Origin: CAVQBJ01 sp963819075 | GTDB taxonomy: Bacteria > Actinomycetota > Thermoleophilia > Solirubrobacterales > Solirubrobacteraceae | Direction of reading: 5' to 3' | NCBI GenBank assembly: GCA_963819075.1 | Contig: CAWFUP010000003.1 | Span: 372,001-436,000, forward strand | DNA: 64,000 bases | Notes under the pieces: generated by a model | What the model was told of the DNA's origin: nothing | Seen by the model: only the letters and a program-made list of their open reading frames with translations | Database searches by the model: none | Position numbers and translations under genes: made by a program | Shown: piece after piece, positions 46,489-55,685 of the stretch | How positions within the stretch are numbered: the stretch's first letter is position 1 | Layout: every line of letters starts with the position of its first letter

Positions 46489-48084
46489 GGGCGGGGGCCG
46501 GCCCTCTCACCAACCCGCCCCGGCTGCATCCCGAACTCCAAAGAGTCAACGAGCGCCTCCCATGACGCCTCGATGACGTTTTCCGACACCCCGATCGCCC
46601 CCCACACCGCCTCGCCGTCCGAGGCGTCGAGCAGCACGCGCGTGACCGCGCCGGTGCCCTTCGTCTCGTCGAGGATCCGGACCTTGAAGTTGACGAGGTC
46701 GATGTCGCGGAGATGCGGGTGGATCTCGCCGATCGCCTCACGAAGCGCCTTGTCGAGCGCGTGGACCGGACCGTTGCCCTCGGCGGTGCGCACGAAGCGC
46801 TCACCGCCGACCCAGATCTTGATCGTGGCCTCGGTTTCGACGCGCCCGTCGGCGCGCTTCTCGACGAGCACCCGCCAGGACTCCAGGCGGAAGAGGGGCT
46901 CGTACTCGCCGGCCTCCTTGCGCATGAGCAGCTCGAACGAGCCGTCGGCGGCCTCGAACTGGTACCCGCGATGCTCGAGCTCCTTGACGCGCTCGATGAG
47001 CTGCCCGGCGGCGGCGTCGCTGAGGCCGATGTTCGCCTCCTGCGCCTTCTCGATCACGGTGCCGCGGCCCGCGAGCTCGGAGACGAGCAGGTCGCGGCGA
47101 TTGCCGACCAGCGACGGGTCGACGTGTTCGAACGTGCTCGCGTCCGCGCGCACGCCGGCGACGTGCATGCCGCCCTTGTGGGCGAACGCGTTGCGCCCGA
47201 CGTACGGCTGGTTCGGATCGGGCGTGAAGTTGAGCAGCTCGTCGATGTAGTGGGCGGTCGGCGTCAGCAGCGCGAGCTGGGGCTCGGAGAGCAGGTCGTA
47301 GCCGAGCTTGAGCTGCAGGTCGGCGATGATCGAGACGATGTTCGCGTTTCCGCAGCGCTCGCCGCAGCCGTTCATCGTGGCCTGTACCTGCGATCGCGCC
47401 GGCGAGCACGCCGGCGATCGAGTTGGCCACGCCGCACTCGGCGTCGTTGTGGCAGTGGATCCCCAGGCGCACCGCTGCCGCGAGCGCGTCCTGTGCGTCG
47501 GCTGTCGCCTCGGTCACCTGGTGCGGCAGCGAGGAGCCGTTCGTGTCGCACAGCGTGACCGTCTCGGCGCCCGCCTCGGCCGCCGCGCGCAGGCACTGCA
47601 GCGCGTAGCCGCGATCGTCGCGGTAGGCGTCGAAGAAGTGCTCGGCGTCGTAGATGACGCGCTTGCCCTCGCCGACGAGGAAGGCGATCGACTCGGCGAT
47701 CATGCGCAGGTTCTCCTCGCGGTCGACGCGCACGACCTTCTCCAGATGCAACGCCCACGTCTTGCCGACGAGCGTGCACACCGGGGCGAAGCTCTTGGCG
47801 AGGATGCGCAACGCAGTGTCGTCCTCGGCGCGGCAGTCGCGCCGGCGCGTCATGCCGAACGCGGCGATCTGCGCGTGCGCGAAGCGCTCGCCGGCGAGCA
47901 GCTCGAAGAGCTCGCGCTCCTTCGGGTTGGAGGCCGGGAAGCCCGCCTCGATGAGGTGGATGCCGAGCTCGTCGAGCTTGTGCGCGACGCGCACCTTCTC
48001 GGCGGCCGACAGCGACATGCCCTCGCCCTGCATGCCGTCGCGCAGGGTGGCGTCGTAGAGCTCGAGCTGATCGGAGGGTGTCAT
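46467..48084 (-). CDS. cimA: Citramalate synthase (CimA-type), interrupted by one surplus base
   Basis: About 538 residues when joined, the length of CimA. N-terminal LYDATLRDGMQGEGMSLS, IEAGFPASNPKE, TLCDTNGSSLPHQV and GIHCHNDAECGVANS are the HMGL-like catalytic barrel with metal ligands. The frame changes at about 47389-47396, and MNGCGERCGNANIVSIIADL continues in the other frame, then FAHKGGMHVAGV and a LeuA-type regulatory domain. Pyruvate plus acetyl-CoA to citramalate gives an alternative isoleucine route through LeuCDB. LeuA is encoded separately at 54084-55685, and EGMSLS supports CimA. Confidence 0.87.
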
Positions 48085-48207
48085 GACGGGGTTGGTCCTT
48101 TCGGCGTTGGGAGACGAAGCGGCAGCGGGATGCGGGCGGCCGCGGCTCCTCGGCCGCTTAGGCGCCCGCCCCGGTAATTCGCTGCTCGTCTCGGCGCCGG
48201 CGTGCCA

Positions 48208-49158
48208 TCAGGCGGCGCTCGCCTCCGTCGGTGACGCCGCCATCTGCACCACGTCGAGCCACTCGCGATACCGCTCGGCCTTCCCGTGGATCGCGTCCTC
48301 GAAGACGCCCTGCAGCACGCGGGTGATCTCGCCCGGCTTGCCGTCGCCGATCGCGTGGTCGTCGATCTCGCGGACCGGCACGAGCTCGGCCGCCGTGCCG
48401 GTCAGGAAGACCTCGTCGGCGACGTAGAGCTCGGCGCGCGAGATGTTGCGCTCGGTGACCTCGTACCCGAGGTCCTGGGCGATCTGGATGATCGAACGCC
48501 GTGTGATTCCGTCGAGGATCGAGTTGTGGTGCCCCGGAGTGACGATCTCGCCGCTGCGCACGAGGTAGACGTTCTCCCCGGTGCCCTCGCAGACGTGGCC
48601 GTGATCGTCGAGCAGGATCGACTCCTCGTAGCCGGCCTTGGCCGACTCGATCTTCGCCAGCACGCTGTTGAGGTACTGGCCCGACGCCTTGGCCGCGGGG
48701 ATGAGCGAGTCCGGGCTGATCCGCCGCCACGAAGAGACCTTCGCGCGGATGCCGTTGCGCTTGCCCTCCTCGCCGAGGTAGGCGCCCCACTCCCAGATCG
48801 CGATCATGACGTCGACCGGCGCCTCGAGCGGGTTGAGTCCCATCTGTCCGTAGCCGCGGTAGACGAGCGGCCGGATGTAGCACGAGCGCAACCCGTTGCG
48901 GGAGATCAGCTCGTGCGTCGCCGCGCGCAGCTGATCGACCGTGTACGGCACCGGCATGTAATAGAGATCGGCCGAGCGCAGCAGGCGCTCGAGATGCTCG
49001 CGGTGGCGGAACACCGCCGGGCCGAGCTCGGTGTCGTAACAACGCTCGCCCTCGAAGACGCCCGTGCCGTAGTGCAACCCGTGGGTCAGCACGTGAACCT
49101 TCGCGTCCTCCCAGGCGACGAATTCCCCGTTCATCCAGATGAGGTCCGCTTCGTTCAC
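48208..49158 (-). CDS. ilvE: Branched-chain amino-acid aminotransferase
   Basis: 316 residues, fold-type IV PLP enzyme. Motifs: GLHYGTGVFEGERCY, YIRPLVYRGYGQMG, the PLP lysine in PAAKASGQYLNS, and VCEGTGENVYLVRSGEIVTP with the LDGITR segment. It interconverts Val, Leu, Ile and their keto acids with glutamate, fitting the surrounding leu and cimA genes. It starts 18 nt after leuB; cimA follows after 123 nt. Confidence 0.95.
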   Translation of the reverse strand: MNEADLIWMNGEFVAWEDAKVHVLTHGLHYGTGVFEGERCYDTELGPAVFRHREHLERLLRSADLYYMPVPYTVDQLRAATHELISRNGLRSCYIRPLVYRGYGQMGLNPLEAPVDVMIAIWEWGAYLGEEGKRNGIRAKVSSWRRISPDSLIPAAKASGQYLNSVLAKIESAKAGYEESILLDDHGHVCEGTGENVYLVRSGEIVTPGHHNSILDGITRRSIIQIAQDLGYEVTERNISRAELYVADEVFLTGTAAELVPVREIDDHAIGDGKPGEITRVLQGVFEDAIHGKAERYREWLDVVQMAASPTEASAA

Positions 49159-49176
49159 GCCCCGCTCCTGTAGTTG

Positions 49177-50229
49177 CTAGAGATACGAAAGGACCGCGCG
49201 GGTCGCCTCTGCGGTGCGAGCCCCACCCCCGAGGTCGGGCGTCCGCAGGCCCTCAGCGAGTGCACGGTCAACCGCCGATTCTACCGCCGCCGCCTCGGCT
49301 GCCAAGCCCAATCCGTGGCGCAGGAGCATCGCCGCCGAGAGGAACATGGCGAGCGGATTGGCGATCCCCTGCCCGGCGATATCGGGCGCGGAGCCATGGA
49401 CGGGCTCGAACAGGCCCGGTCCGGCCGCCTCCCCGCCGGCGCCGGTCGCCCCGAGCGAGGCGCTCGGAAGCATGCCGATCGAGCCGGTGATCATGGCGGC
49501 CTCGTCGCTGAGGATGTCCCCGAACATGTTCTCGGTCACGATCACGTCGAAGTGGCGTGGCGCGGCGATGAGCTGCATCGCGGCGTTGTCGACGAGCACG
49601 TGCTCGAGCTGGATATGCGGGTACTCGCTCGAGTGCAGGCGCGAGACGACCTCGCGCCACAGGCGCGAGGTCTCGAGCACGTTCGCCTTGTCGACGCTCG
49701 ACACCCTTGCCCGCGCCGCCTCGAAGGCGACGCGCGCGATGCGCTCGATCTCCGCCACGGTGTAGGCGCACACGTCCGAGGCGCTGGTCTCCGTGCGCGT
49801 CTTCTCGCCGAAGTAGATCCCGCCGGTGAGCTCGCGCACGACGAGCAGGTCGGTCCCCTCGATGCGCTCGCGCCGCAGCGGGGAGGCGTCGTACAGCGCC
49901 GGGACCGGACGGACCGGTCGCAGATTCGCGAACAGCCCGAGCCCCTTACGTAGTCCGAGCAGGCCTTGCTCGGGCCGCGGCGCCTTCGGATCGGTCGTAT
50001 CCCACTTCGGCCCCCCGACGGCGGCCAGCAGCACCGCGTCGGCCCGCCGGCAGGCCTCGAGCACCTCATCAGTCAGCGCCGTCCCGTGCGCGTCGATGCT
50101 CGCGCCCCCGAACACACGCTCCTCGAACTCGAGCTCGGAGCCGACAACCTGCCTCAGCAGTTCGACGGCCGGCCCCATGATCTCGGGCCCGATCCCGTCT
50201 CCGGGCAGAGTGACGATGCGCGTACTCAT
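49177..50229 (-). CDS. leuB: 3-isopropylmalate dehydrogenase
   Basis: 350 residues from ATG 50229. IVTLPGDGIGPEI, LFANLRPVRP, the substrate-specific RELTGGIYFGE and NMFGDILSDEAAMITGSIGMLPSASLG are LeuB signatures. EPVHGSAPDIAGQGIANP binds NAD. It catalyses oxidative decarboxylation of 3-isopropylmalate, and with CimA also of 3-methylmalate. leuD lies upstream, separated by a strong hairpin. Confidence 0.97.
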   Translation of the reverse strand: MSTRIVTLPGDGIGPEIMGPAVELLRQVVGSELEFEERVFGGASIDAHGTALTDEVLEACRRADAVLLAAVGGPKWDTTDPKAPRPEQGLLGLRKGLGLFANLRPVRPVPALYDASPLRRERIEGTDLLVVRELTGGIYFGEKTRTETSASDVCAYTVAEIERIARVAFEAARARVSSVDKANVLETSRLWREVVSRLHSSEYPHIQLEHVLVDNAAMQLIAAPRHFDVIVTENMFGDILSDEAAMITGSIGMLPSASLGATGAGGEAAGPGLFEPVHGSAPDIAGQGIANPLAMFLSAAMLLRHGLGLAAEAAAVESAVDRALAEGLRTPDLGGGARTAEATRAVLSYL

Positions 50230-50306
50230 AGTGACGCGGGGAGAATGCCAGATCAGCCCTCCACCGCAGCACGCGGCGACGGCCACGGCGTGCCAGGGCG
50301 GCGCAC

Positions 50307-50349
50307 GGCGCGTTCAGACCCCCTTTTGTCGTTGGGGTCTGAACGCGCC
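50307..50349 (-). terminator. Long hairpin between leuD and leuB
   Basis: Perfect 16-bp stem (50307-50322 with 50334-50349), 11-nt loop, 18 nt after the leuD stop and 78 nt before the leuB start. It has a four-T run in the plus-strand loop (A's in the transcript), not after the stem. It could partially terminate the leuD mRNA or lower leuB expression. The sequence pattern is shared with the hairpin at 46446-46488. Confidence 0.6.
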
Positions 50350-50367
50350 GGGAGCCGCCCCGGCGCC

Positions 50368-50934
50368 CTACACGCCGAGCGCCGTCGTGACTGGCCCCAC
50401 CCGCTCGCGATCGTGCTCGTAGAACGAGATCGCCTCGTCCTGGTGCAACGTCAGCGCGATGTCATCGAGCCCGTTGAGCAGCCGATGCCTGATGTCCGGA
50501 TCGATTTCGAACCCCACGCTGCGCCCGCCGAAGCGCACCTCCTGTGCCTCGAGGTCGATCTCCGCCTCGCCGGCCCGGGCGATCGCCCGTACGTCGGCCT
50601 CGTCGAGTACCACCGGCAGCAGCCCGATCTTCGTCGAGTTCGAGTAGAAGATGTCGCCGAAGCTCGGCGCGATGACCGCCTTGAATCCATAGTCCTCGAG
50701 CGCCCACGGGGCGTGCTCGCGCGAGGAGCCGCAGCCGAAGTTCTCCCCGGCCACGAGGATCGGGTTGCGCGGCAGGTCCCAGCCGGGCTCCTGCGCCCAG
50801 TCGTAGAAGAGGAACTCGCCGAAGCCGGTGCGCTCGACGCGCTTGAGGAACTGCTTGGGGATGATCTGGTCGGTGTCGACGTTCGCGCGGTCCAAGACGC
50901 TGACCGGGCCCGTGATCTTGTCGATCGCTCTCAT
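50368..50934 (-). CDS. leuD: 3-isopropylmalate dehydratase small subunit
   Basis: 188 residues; swivel domain subunit of isopropylmalate isomerase. VLDRANVDTDQIIPKQFLKR and the GENFGCGSSREHAPWALEDYG and APSFGDIFYSNSTKIGLLPV blocks are diagnostic. Pairs with leuC 93 nt upstream. The last part of the protein (ISFYEHDRERVGPVTTA) is slightly longer than E. coli's. Confidence 0.97.
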   Translation of the reverse strand: MRAIDKITGPVSVLDRANVDTDQIIPKQFLKRVERTGFGEFLFYDWAQEPGWDLPRNPILVAGENFGCGSSREHAPWALEDYGFKAVIAPSFGDIFYSNSTKIGLLPVVLDEADVRAIARAGEAEIDLEAQEVRFGGRSVGFEIDPDIRHRLLNGLDDIALTLHQDEAISFYEHDRERVGPVTTALGV

Positions 50935-50948
50935 GGGGGGTCTCCTCC

Positions 50949-51025
50949 GCGGGGCCTCCGGCCCCGCGTCTGTAATTGCGGCCGGCTTCCTGCCGGCCTT
51001 GAACGCGGCGGCCTCCGGCCACCGC
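50949..51025 (-). repeat. Three consecutive hairpins in the leuC-leuD gap
   Basis: Three GC-rich stem-loops fill the 93-nt gap: 51005-51025 (GCGG/CCGC plus GGCC/GGCC), 50980-50998 (GGCCGGC...GCCGGCC) and 50949-50967 (GCGGGGCC...GGCCCCGC). The first and third share the apical CCGGAGGCC on the transcript. The last ends 15 nt before the leuD start, just ahead of its GGAGGAGA ribosome site. Likely intercistronic stability or attenuation elements. Confidence 0.6.
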
Positions 51026-51027
51026 TC

Positions 51028-52419
51028 CTAGTTCCAGGTGCGGATATCGACGAAATGCCCCTCGATAGCGGCCGCGGCGGCCATCTGCGGGGACACGAGG
51101 TGGGTGCGACCGCCGCGGCCCTGACGGCCCTCGAAGTTGCGGTTCGAGGTCGACGCGCAGCGCTCACCGGGCGACAGCGTGTCGGGGTTCATGCCGAGGC
51201 ACATCGAGCAGCCCGCGCCTCGCCAGTCGAAGCCGGCCGCGCGGAACACGTCGTCGAGACCCTCGGCCTCGGCCTGCTCCTTGACCTGCACCGATCCCGG
51301 CACGACCATCGCCGACACGCGCTCGGCGACGCGGCGTCCGCGCACGACCTCCGCGGCCACGCGCAGGTCACTGATGCGCGAATTCGTGCACGAGCCGATG
51401 AATACGCGGTCGAGCTCGATCTCCTGCACGGGCGTGCCGGGCACGAGATCCATGTAGTGCAGGGCGCGCTCCGCGGCCTCGCGGTCGGCCGGAGCGTCGA
51501 ACGCATCCGGTGACGGCACCGTGTCCGTCACCGAGACGACCTGGCCGGGATTCGTCCCCCACGTGACGAGCGGCGAGAGCGAGTCGCAGTCGACGGTGAT
51601 CTCGCGATCGAAGGCCGCGCCCCCATCCGTGCGCAGCTCGCGCCAGCTGTCGATCGCGCGCACCAGCTCGGCTCCCTGCGGCGCGCCGGGGCGGCCGGTT
51701 ACCCATGCGAACGTCGTCTCGTCGGGCGCGATCATGCCGGCGCGCCCGCCACCCTCGATCGTCATGTTGCAGATCGTCATGCGCTCCTCCATCGAGAGCG
51801 CCTCGATCGCCGGCCCGGAGAACTCGACGACGTGACCAACGGCGCCGGCGACGCCCATCTGCCCGATCGCGCCGAGGATGAGGTCCTTCGCGGTGACCCC
51901 GAACCCGGGGGTTCCCACGTAGTTGATCCGCATCGACTTCGGCTTGTGCTGGACGAGGCACTGCGTGGCCAGGACGTGCTCCACCTCGCTCGTGCCGATC
52001 CCGAAGGCGAGCGCTCCGAACGCGCCGTGCGTGGCGGTGTGTGAGTCGCCGCAGACGATGGTCATGCCCGGCTGGGTGACCCCGAGCTCGGGGCCGATGA
52101 CGTGCACGATCCCCTGGTGCTCGGAGCCGAGCGAGAAGACCGGGATGCCGAACTCGGCGCAGTTGCGCTCGAGCGTCTGTACCTGCACGCGCGAGAGCTC
52201 GTCGCGGATGCGCGCCGCGACCGGCGTGCCGTCGGTCGGCACGTTGTGGTCGGCGGTCGCCAGCGTGCGGTCGGGGCGGCGGACCGGGCGGCCGGCCAGA
52301 CGCAGCCCGTCGAAGGCCTGCGGGCTCGTCACCTCGTGGACGAGGTGCAGGTCGATGTACTGCAAGCCGGGGGCTACCTCATGGGCCGCCCAGATCTTGT
52401 CGAACAACGTTGTCGGCAT
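51028..52419 (-). CDS. leuC: 3-isopropylmalate dehydratase large subunit
   Basis: 463 residues from ATG 52419, with AAGGA 9 nt before; a TTG 27 nt upstream was rejected. Aconitase family with a 4Fe-4S cluster: the Cys ligands are in IGSCTNSR and GCSMCLGMNPD. Typical are FDKIWAAHEV, DHNVPTDG, VCGDSHTATHGAFGALAFGIG and SNRNFEGRQG. It lies downstream of, and close to, the Xre-cupin regulator (23 nt), which might control it. Confidence 0.96.
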   Translation of the reverse strand: MPTTLFDKIWAAHEVAPGLQYIDLHLVHEVTSPQAFDGLRLAGRPVRRPDRTLATADHNVPTDGTPVAARIRDELSRVQVQTLERNCAEFGIPVFSLGSEHQGIVHVIGPELGVTQPGMTIVCGDSHTATHGAFGALAFGIGTSEVEHVLATQCLVQHKPKSMRINYVGTPGFGVTAKDLILGAIGQMGVAGAVGHVVEFSGPAIEALSMEERMTICNMTIEGGGRAGMIAPDETTFAWVTGRPGAPQGAELVRAIDSWRELRTDGGAAFDREITVDCDSLSPLVTWGTNPGQVVSVTDTVPSPDAFDAPADREAAERALHYMDLVPGTPVQEIELDRVFIGSCTNSRISDLRVAAEVVRGRRVAERVSAMVVPGSVQVKEQAEAEGLDDVFRAAGFDWRGAGCSMCLGMNPDTLSPGERCASTSNRNFEGRQGRGGRTHLVSPQMAAAAAIEGHFVDIRTWN

Positions 52420-52442
52420 CGGCGTCGGTCCTTGTGTCGGGG

Positions 52443-53066
52443 TCAACTACGGCGCAGACCCGCGCTCACGACGGCGAGGAACGCCGCCTCGGCGGGGCCG
52501 GGATTCTCGAAGTGGTGCGGTAGGTCGGCGTCGAAGGTGACGCAGTCGCCCTCGCTCAGCTCGTGGCGCTGGCCGTCGCACACGAGCACGAGCTCGCCGC
52601 TCTGCACGAGCGCGACCTCGCGGCTGCCGGGCTCGTGCATCGGCGGATCCTCGGGACCGCCCGTCACGGCGCTCGGGGCGAGCGTGTGATGCGACAGCTC
52701 CACGCGCTGGCCCGGTCGCGGGGCGGTGAGGATCTCAAAGCGGTGCCCGCGCCGGGCGCTCCCGCCCTCGCCGCGCTGATCGGAGCGCACGACGGTGACG
52801 GCCCCGTCCTCGTCGAGGCGCAGCAGCTGGGACAGGCGCAGGTCCAGTCCGGCGGCGATCCGCGCGGCGACCGCGAGCGTCGGGCTCGTCTCCCCCCGCT
52901 CGACCTGAGAGAGCATCGGCGCGCTGACGCCGCTGCGCGCGGCGAGGTCGCGCAGCGACAGCCCGGAGGCCTCGCGCAGGGCGCGCACCCGCGCGCCGAT
53001 GACCGCGGGGTCGAGCGGATCCGCCGGCGAGGAGTCGCCGGGCGGGCGGCGTTGGGCGGCTGCCAT
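52443..53066 (-). CDS. Xre-type HTH regulator with C-terminal cupin domain
   Basis: 207 residues from ATG 53066; ATG/GTG codons further up lie in the promoter. HTH-3 domain at about 25-85: VRALREASGLSLRDLAARSGVSAPMLSQVERGETSPTLAV in pieces. A cupin follows (PPMHEPGSREVALVQSGELVLVCDGQRHELSEGDCVTFDADLPHHFEN), as in the PuuR/MmfR-like small-molecule-sensing regulators. It precedes leuC on the same strand and is divergent from the patatin gene with only 30 nt between starts. The upstream GATAAC is a possible -10 giving a near-leaderless mRNA. The ligand may be an amino acid, but that is unproven. Confidence 0.85.
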   Translation of the reverse strand: MAAAQRRPPGDSSPADPLDPAVIGARVRALREASGLSLRDLAARSGVSAPMLSQVERGETSPTLAVAARIAAGLDLRLSQLLRLDEDGAVTVVRSDQRGEGGSARRGHRFEILTAPRPGQRVELSHHTLAPSAVTGGPEDPPMHEPGSREVALVQSGELVLVCDGQRHELSEGDCVTFDADLPHHFENPGPAEAAFLAVVSAGLRRS

Positions 53067-53096
53067 ACGGTCGTACGTTATCACATACACGCCTGC

Positions 53097-54059
53097 GTGA
53101 AGCGCCCGCTACGCTGGGCCCCCTTGTCCCGGTCCACGTTCATCGCTCCCGACGTGCTCGTGCTCGGCGCGGGCGGCATCGCCGGCGTGGCGTGGCTGCA
53201 TGGCGTCCTCGCCGGCCTATCCGAGACCACCGGCGTGGACTTCCGTCGAGCGGACTGCTTCGTCGGGACGTCGGCGGGTTCGATCATGGCCGCGCGGCTG
53301 TGCGCGGGGCGACCCCCGAGACCGCCTCGCGAGCCCGAGGCCGAGCCTCGCCCGGCGACTCTGCCGGCGGGCGAGGGCAGCTCGCGCGTCCTCGACCGCT
53401 GGAGCCCACTCGGGTCCGCCGTGGAGCCGCTCGCCAGCCCCTTCCTCGATCTCGCGCTCGCGGCGGCCGGCCCCGGTTCGGCGCTGGCGCGACGCCTCGT
53501 GCTCGCGCTCTCACCTCGAGGAGACCGCACGCACGACCAGCTGGCCACCGATCTCGACCGCGTCCGAGCGCGCTTCGACGGGCGCCTGCGCGTGTGCTGC
53601 GTGCAGCGTTCAAGCGGCCGGCGCATCGTGTTCGGCGCCCCGGGAGCGCCCGACACGACCGTCGGTCAGGCGGTGGCCGCCTCGTGCTCGATCCCGGGGA
53701 TGTTTGCTCCCGTACGGATCGGCGGGCGCGAGTACGTCGACGGCGGCGTGTGGAGCCCGACGAACCTCGACGCGGCCGTCGTCGGCCGCGGCACGCGCGT
53801 GCTGTGCCTCAACCCGCTCGGCGCACTCGGCAGCGGGCGGCCGGGCGCGGGGGCGCTCATCGGCGCGGCCATCCACCTCGCCGAGGGCGTCGAGGCCGCG
53901 GTGCTGCGCCGCCGCGGAGCCACCGTGGAGACGATCATCCCGGACGCCGCCTGCACGAAGGTGATGGGCACCAACCTGATGGCCCCCGACTCAGGCCGGG
54001 CCGTCCATCACGTGGCCTACGCGCAGGGACTGGCGCTCGGAGGGCTCGGCGCGGACTGA
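53097..54059 (+). CDS. Patatin-like phospholipase family protein
   Basis: 320 residues from GTG 53097; start inferred from the divergent neighbour and homology, and could be slightly later. Patatin motifs are complete: glycine-rich oxyanion loop GAGGIAG, nucleophile elbow GTSAG (CFVGTSAGS) and catalytic Asp in VDGGVWSP. No signal peptide. A Pro/Glu-rich insert follows the nucleophile (RPPRPPREPEAEP). It probably hydrolyses acyl esters; the substrate is unknown. Convergent with leuA (24 nt). Confidence 0.85.
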   Translation: MKRPLRWAPLSRSTFIAPDVLVLGAGGIAGVAWLHGVLAGLSETTGVDFRRADCFVGTSAGSIMAARLCAGRPPRPPREPEAEPRPATLPAGEGSSRVLDRWSPLGSAVEPLASPFLDLALAAAGPGSALARRLVLALSPRGDRTHDQLATDLDRVRARFDGRLRVCCVQRSSGRRIVFGAPGAPDTTVGQAVAASCSIPGMFAPVRIGGREYVDGGVWSPTNLDAAVVGRGTRVLCLNPLGALGSGRPGAGALIGAAIHLAEGVEAAVLRRRGATVETIIPDAACTKVMGTNLMAPDSGRAVHHVAYAQGLALGGLGAD

Positions 54060-54083
54060 CCGGTCCGCCAGAGGAGACGACGC

Positions 54084-55685
54084 TCAGGGCGCGGAGGCGA
54101 GTTGCGGCTGACCGGCGTCCGGCCCTCGCTCGCGCGCGAGCGTGGCCCGCTCGCGCGCGATGCTGAGCGCGCGCACATACGCGCGCGCCGCGGCCTCGAT
54201 GATGTCCGTCGAGACGCCCTGTCCCGAGCCGGTCTGCCCATCGACCTCGAGCACGACCGAGACGTCGCCGAGCGCATCCTGACCCTCGGTGACCGCGCTG
54301 ATGTTGAACTCGCGCAGGCGCGCCTCGACCCCGGTCGCCGCGTTGATCGCGTGGAACACTGCGTCGATCGGGCCGTCGCCGGTGAACGTCCCCTGAGCGC
54401 TGGTGCCCTCCGGAAGGGTGACGGAGACACGCGCGTGCGGCGGACGCCTCGACGACGCCTCGACCTCGAACCACTCGAGTGCGTAGCCGGCGATCTCGTC
54501 GCGGAGCTCGTCGGTCACCAGCGCCTCGAGATCCATCGCCGTCACCTGTTTCTTCTTGTCCGCGATCTCCTTGAAGCGCTTGAACGCCGTATTGAGCGCC
54601 TGGCCGTCGACGCGGAAGCCGAGCTGCTCGAGCGCCTGACGCAGCGCGTGGCGTCCGGAGTGCTTGCCGAGCACGATCGAGTTCGCGTCGACGCCGACCG
54701 AGGTCGCGTCCATGATCTCGTACGTCGAGCGCTCCTTCAGGACGCCGTCCTGGTGGATGCCCGATTCGTGCGCGAACGCGTTGCGGCCGATGATCGCCTT
54801 GTTCGGCTGCACGGCGTAACCGGTGAGACGCGAGACGAGCCGGCTCGTGCGCGCAAGCTCGGTCGTGACAACGGTGGTGTCGAGGCCGATGTCGGCCTTG
54901 CGCGTGCGCAGCAACATGACGATCTCCTCGAGCGCGGCGTTGCCGGCCCGCTCGCCGATCCCGTTGATCGCGCATTCGACCTGGCGGGCGCCGGCCATCA
55001 CGCCGGCAAACGAGTTGGCCACGGCGAGGCCGAGGTCGTCGTGGCAGTGCACCGAGAGCACGACATCGCGAAGCCCGGGCACCAGGTCGTACAAACGCCC
55101 GAGGAAGGCGGCGTACTCCTGGGGCATCGCGTAGCCGACGGTGTCCGGGATGTTGATCGTCGTCGCGCCCTCGTCGAGCGCGATCTGCACGACCTCGGCC
55201 GTGAACTCGACGTCCGCGCGGGTAGCGTCCATCGGCGAGAACTCGACGTCGTCGACGTACTGCTTCGCCTGGGCGACGGCGGCGCGCGCCTGGCCCTTGA
55301 CGTCCTCGCGCGTGCTCTGCAGCTGGTACTGGATGTGGATATCCGACGTGGAGATGAACGTGTGGATGCGGGGACGCTCGGAGTCGCGCACCGCCTCCCA
55401 GGCGGAGTCGATGTCGGGCGCCTGGGCCCGCGCGAGCCCGGCGATGACCGGTCCCTGCACGTCGCGCGCGATCGCCTGCACGGCCTCGAAGTCCCCCGGC
55501 GAGCTGATCGGGAATCCGGCCTCGATGACGTCGACACCGAGACGCGCGAGCTGCTGGGCGATCTCGAGCTTCTCCACCGTATTCAGCGCTATGCCCGGCG
55601 ACTGCTCGCCGTCGCGCAGCGTGGTATCGAAGATCAGGACGCGATCAGCGTCCTCGTGACGGGGCTCCTGCTCAGGCTGGCTCAT
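54084..55685 (-). CDS. leuA: 2-isopropylmalate synthase
   Basis: 533 residues; condenses 2-oxoisovalerate with acetyl-CoA, committing to leucine. FDTTLRDGEQSPGIALN, EAGFPISSPGDFEAV, NIPDTVGYAMP, SVHCHDDLGLAVANS and GIGERAGNAALEEIVM form the catalytic barrel. FAHESGIHQDGVLKE follows. The C-terminal leucine-binding allosteric domain covers about 390-520. It is transcribed away from leuCDB's regulator but on the same strand. A 200-nt leader precedes it. Confidence 0.96.
   Translation of the reverse strand: MSQPEQEPRHEDADRVLIFDTTLRDGEQSPGIALNTVEKLEIAQQLARLGVDVIEAGFPISSPGDFEAVQAIARDVQGPVIAGLARAQAPDIDSAWEAVRDSERPRIHTFISTSDIHIQYQLQSTREDVKGQARAAVAQAKQYVDDVEFSPMDATRADVEFTAEVVQIALDEGATTINIPDTVGYAMPQEYAAFLGRLYDLVPGLRDVVLSVHCHDDLGLAVANSFAGVMAGARQVECAINGIGERAGNAALEEIVMLLRTRKADIGLDTTVVTTELARTSRLVSRLTGYAVQPNKAIIGRNAFAHESGIHQDGVLKERSTYEIMDATSVGVDANSIVLGKHSGRHALRQALEQLGFRVDGQALNTAFKRFKEIADKKKQVTAMDLEALVTDELRDEIAGYALEWFEVEASSRRPPHARVSVTLPEGTSAQGTFTGDGPIDAVFHAINAATGVEARLREFNISAVTEGQDALGDVSVVLEVDGQTGSGQGVSTDIIEAAARAYVRALSIARERATLARERGPDAGQPQLASAP

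Noticed and set aside
46467..48084. Homocitrate synthase or second LeuA
   Set aside because: The N-terminal EGMSLS motif, about 540-residue length and the separate leuA at 54084-55685 favour citramalate synthase.
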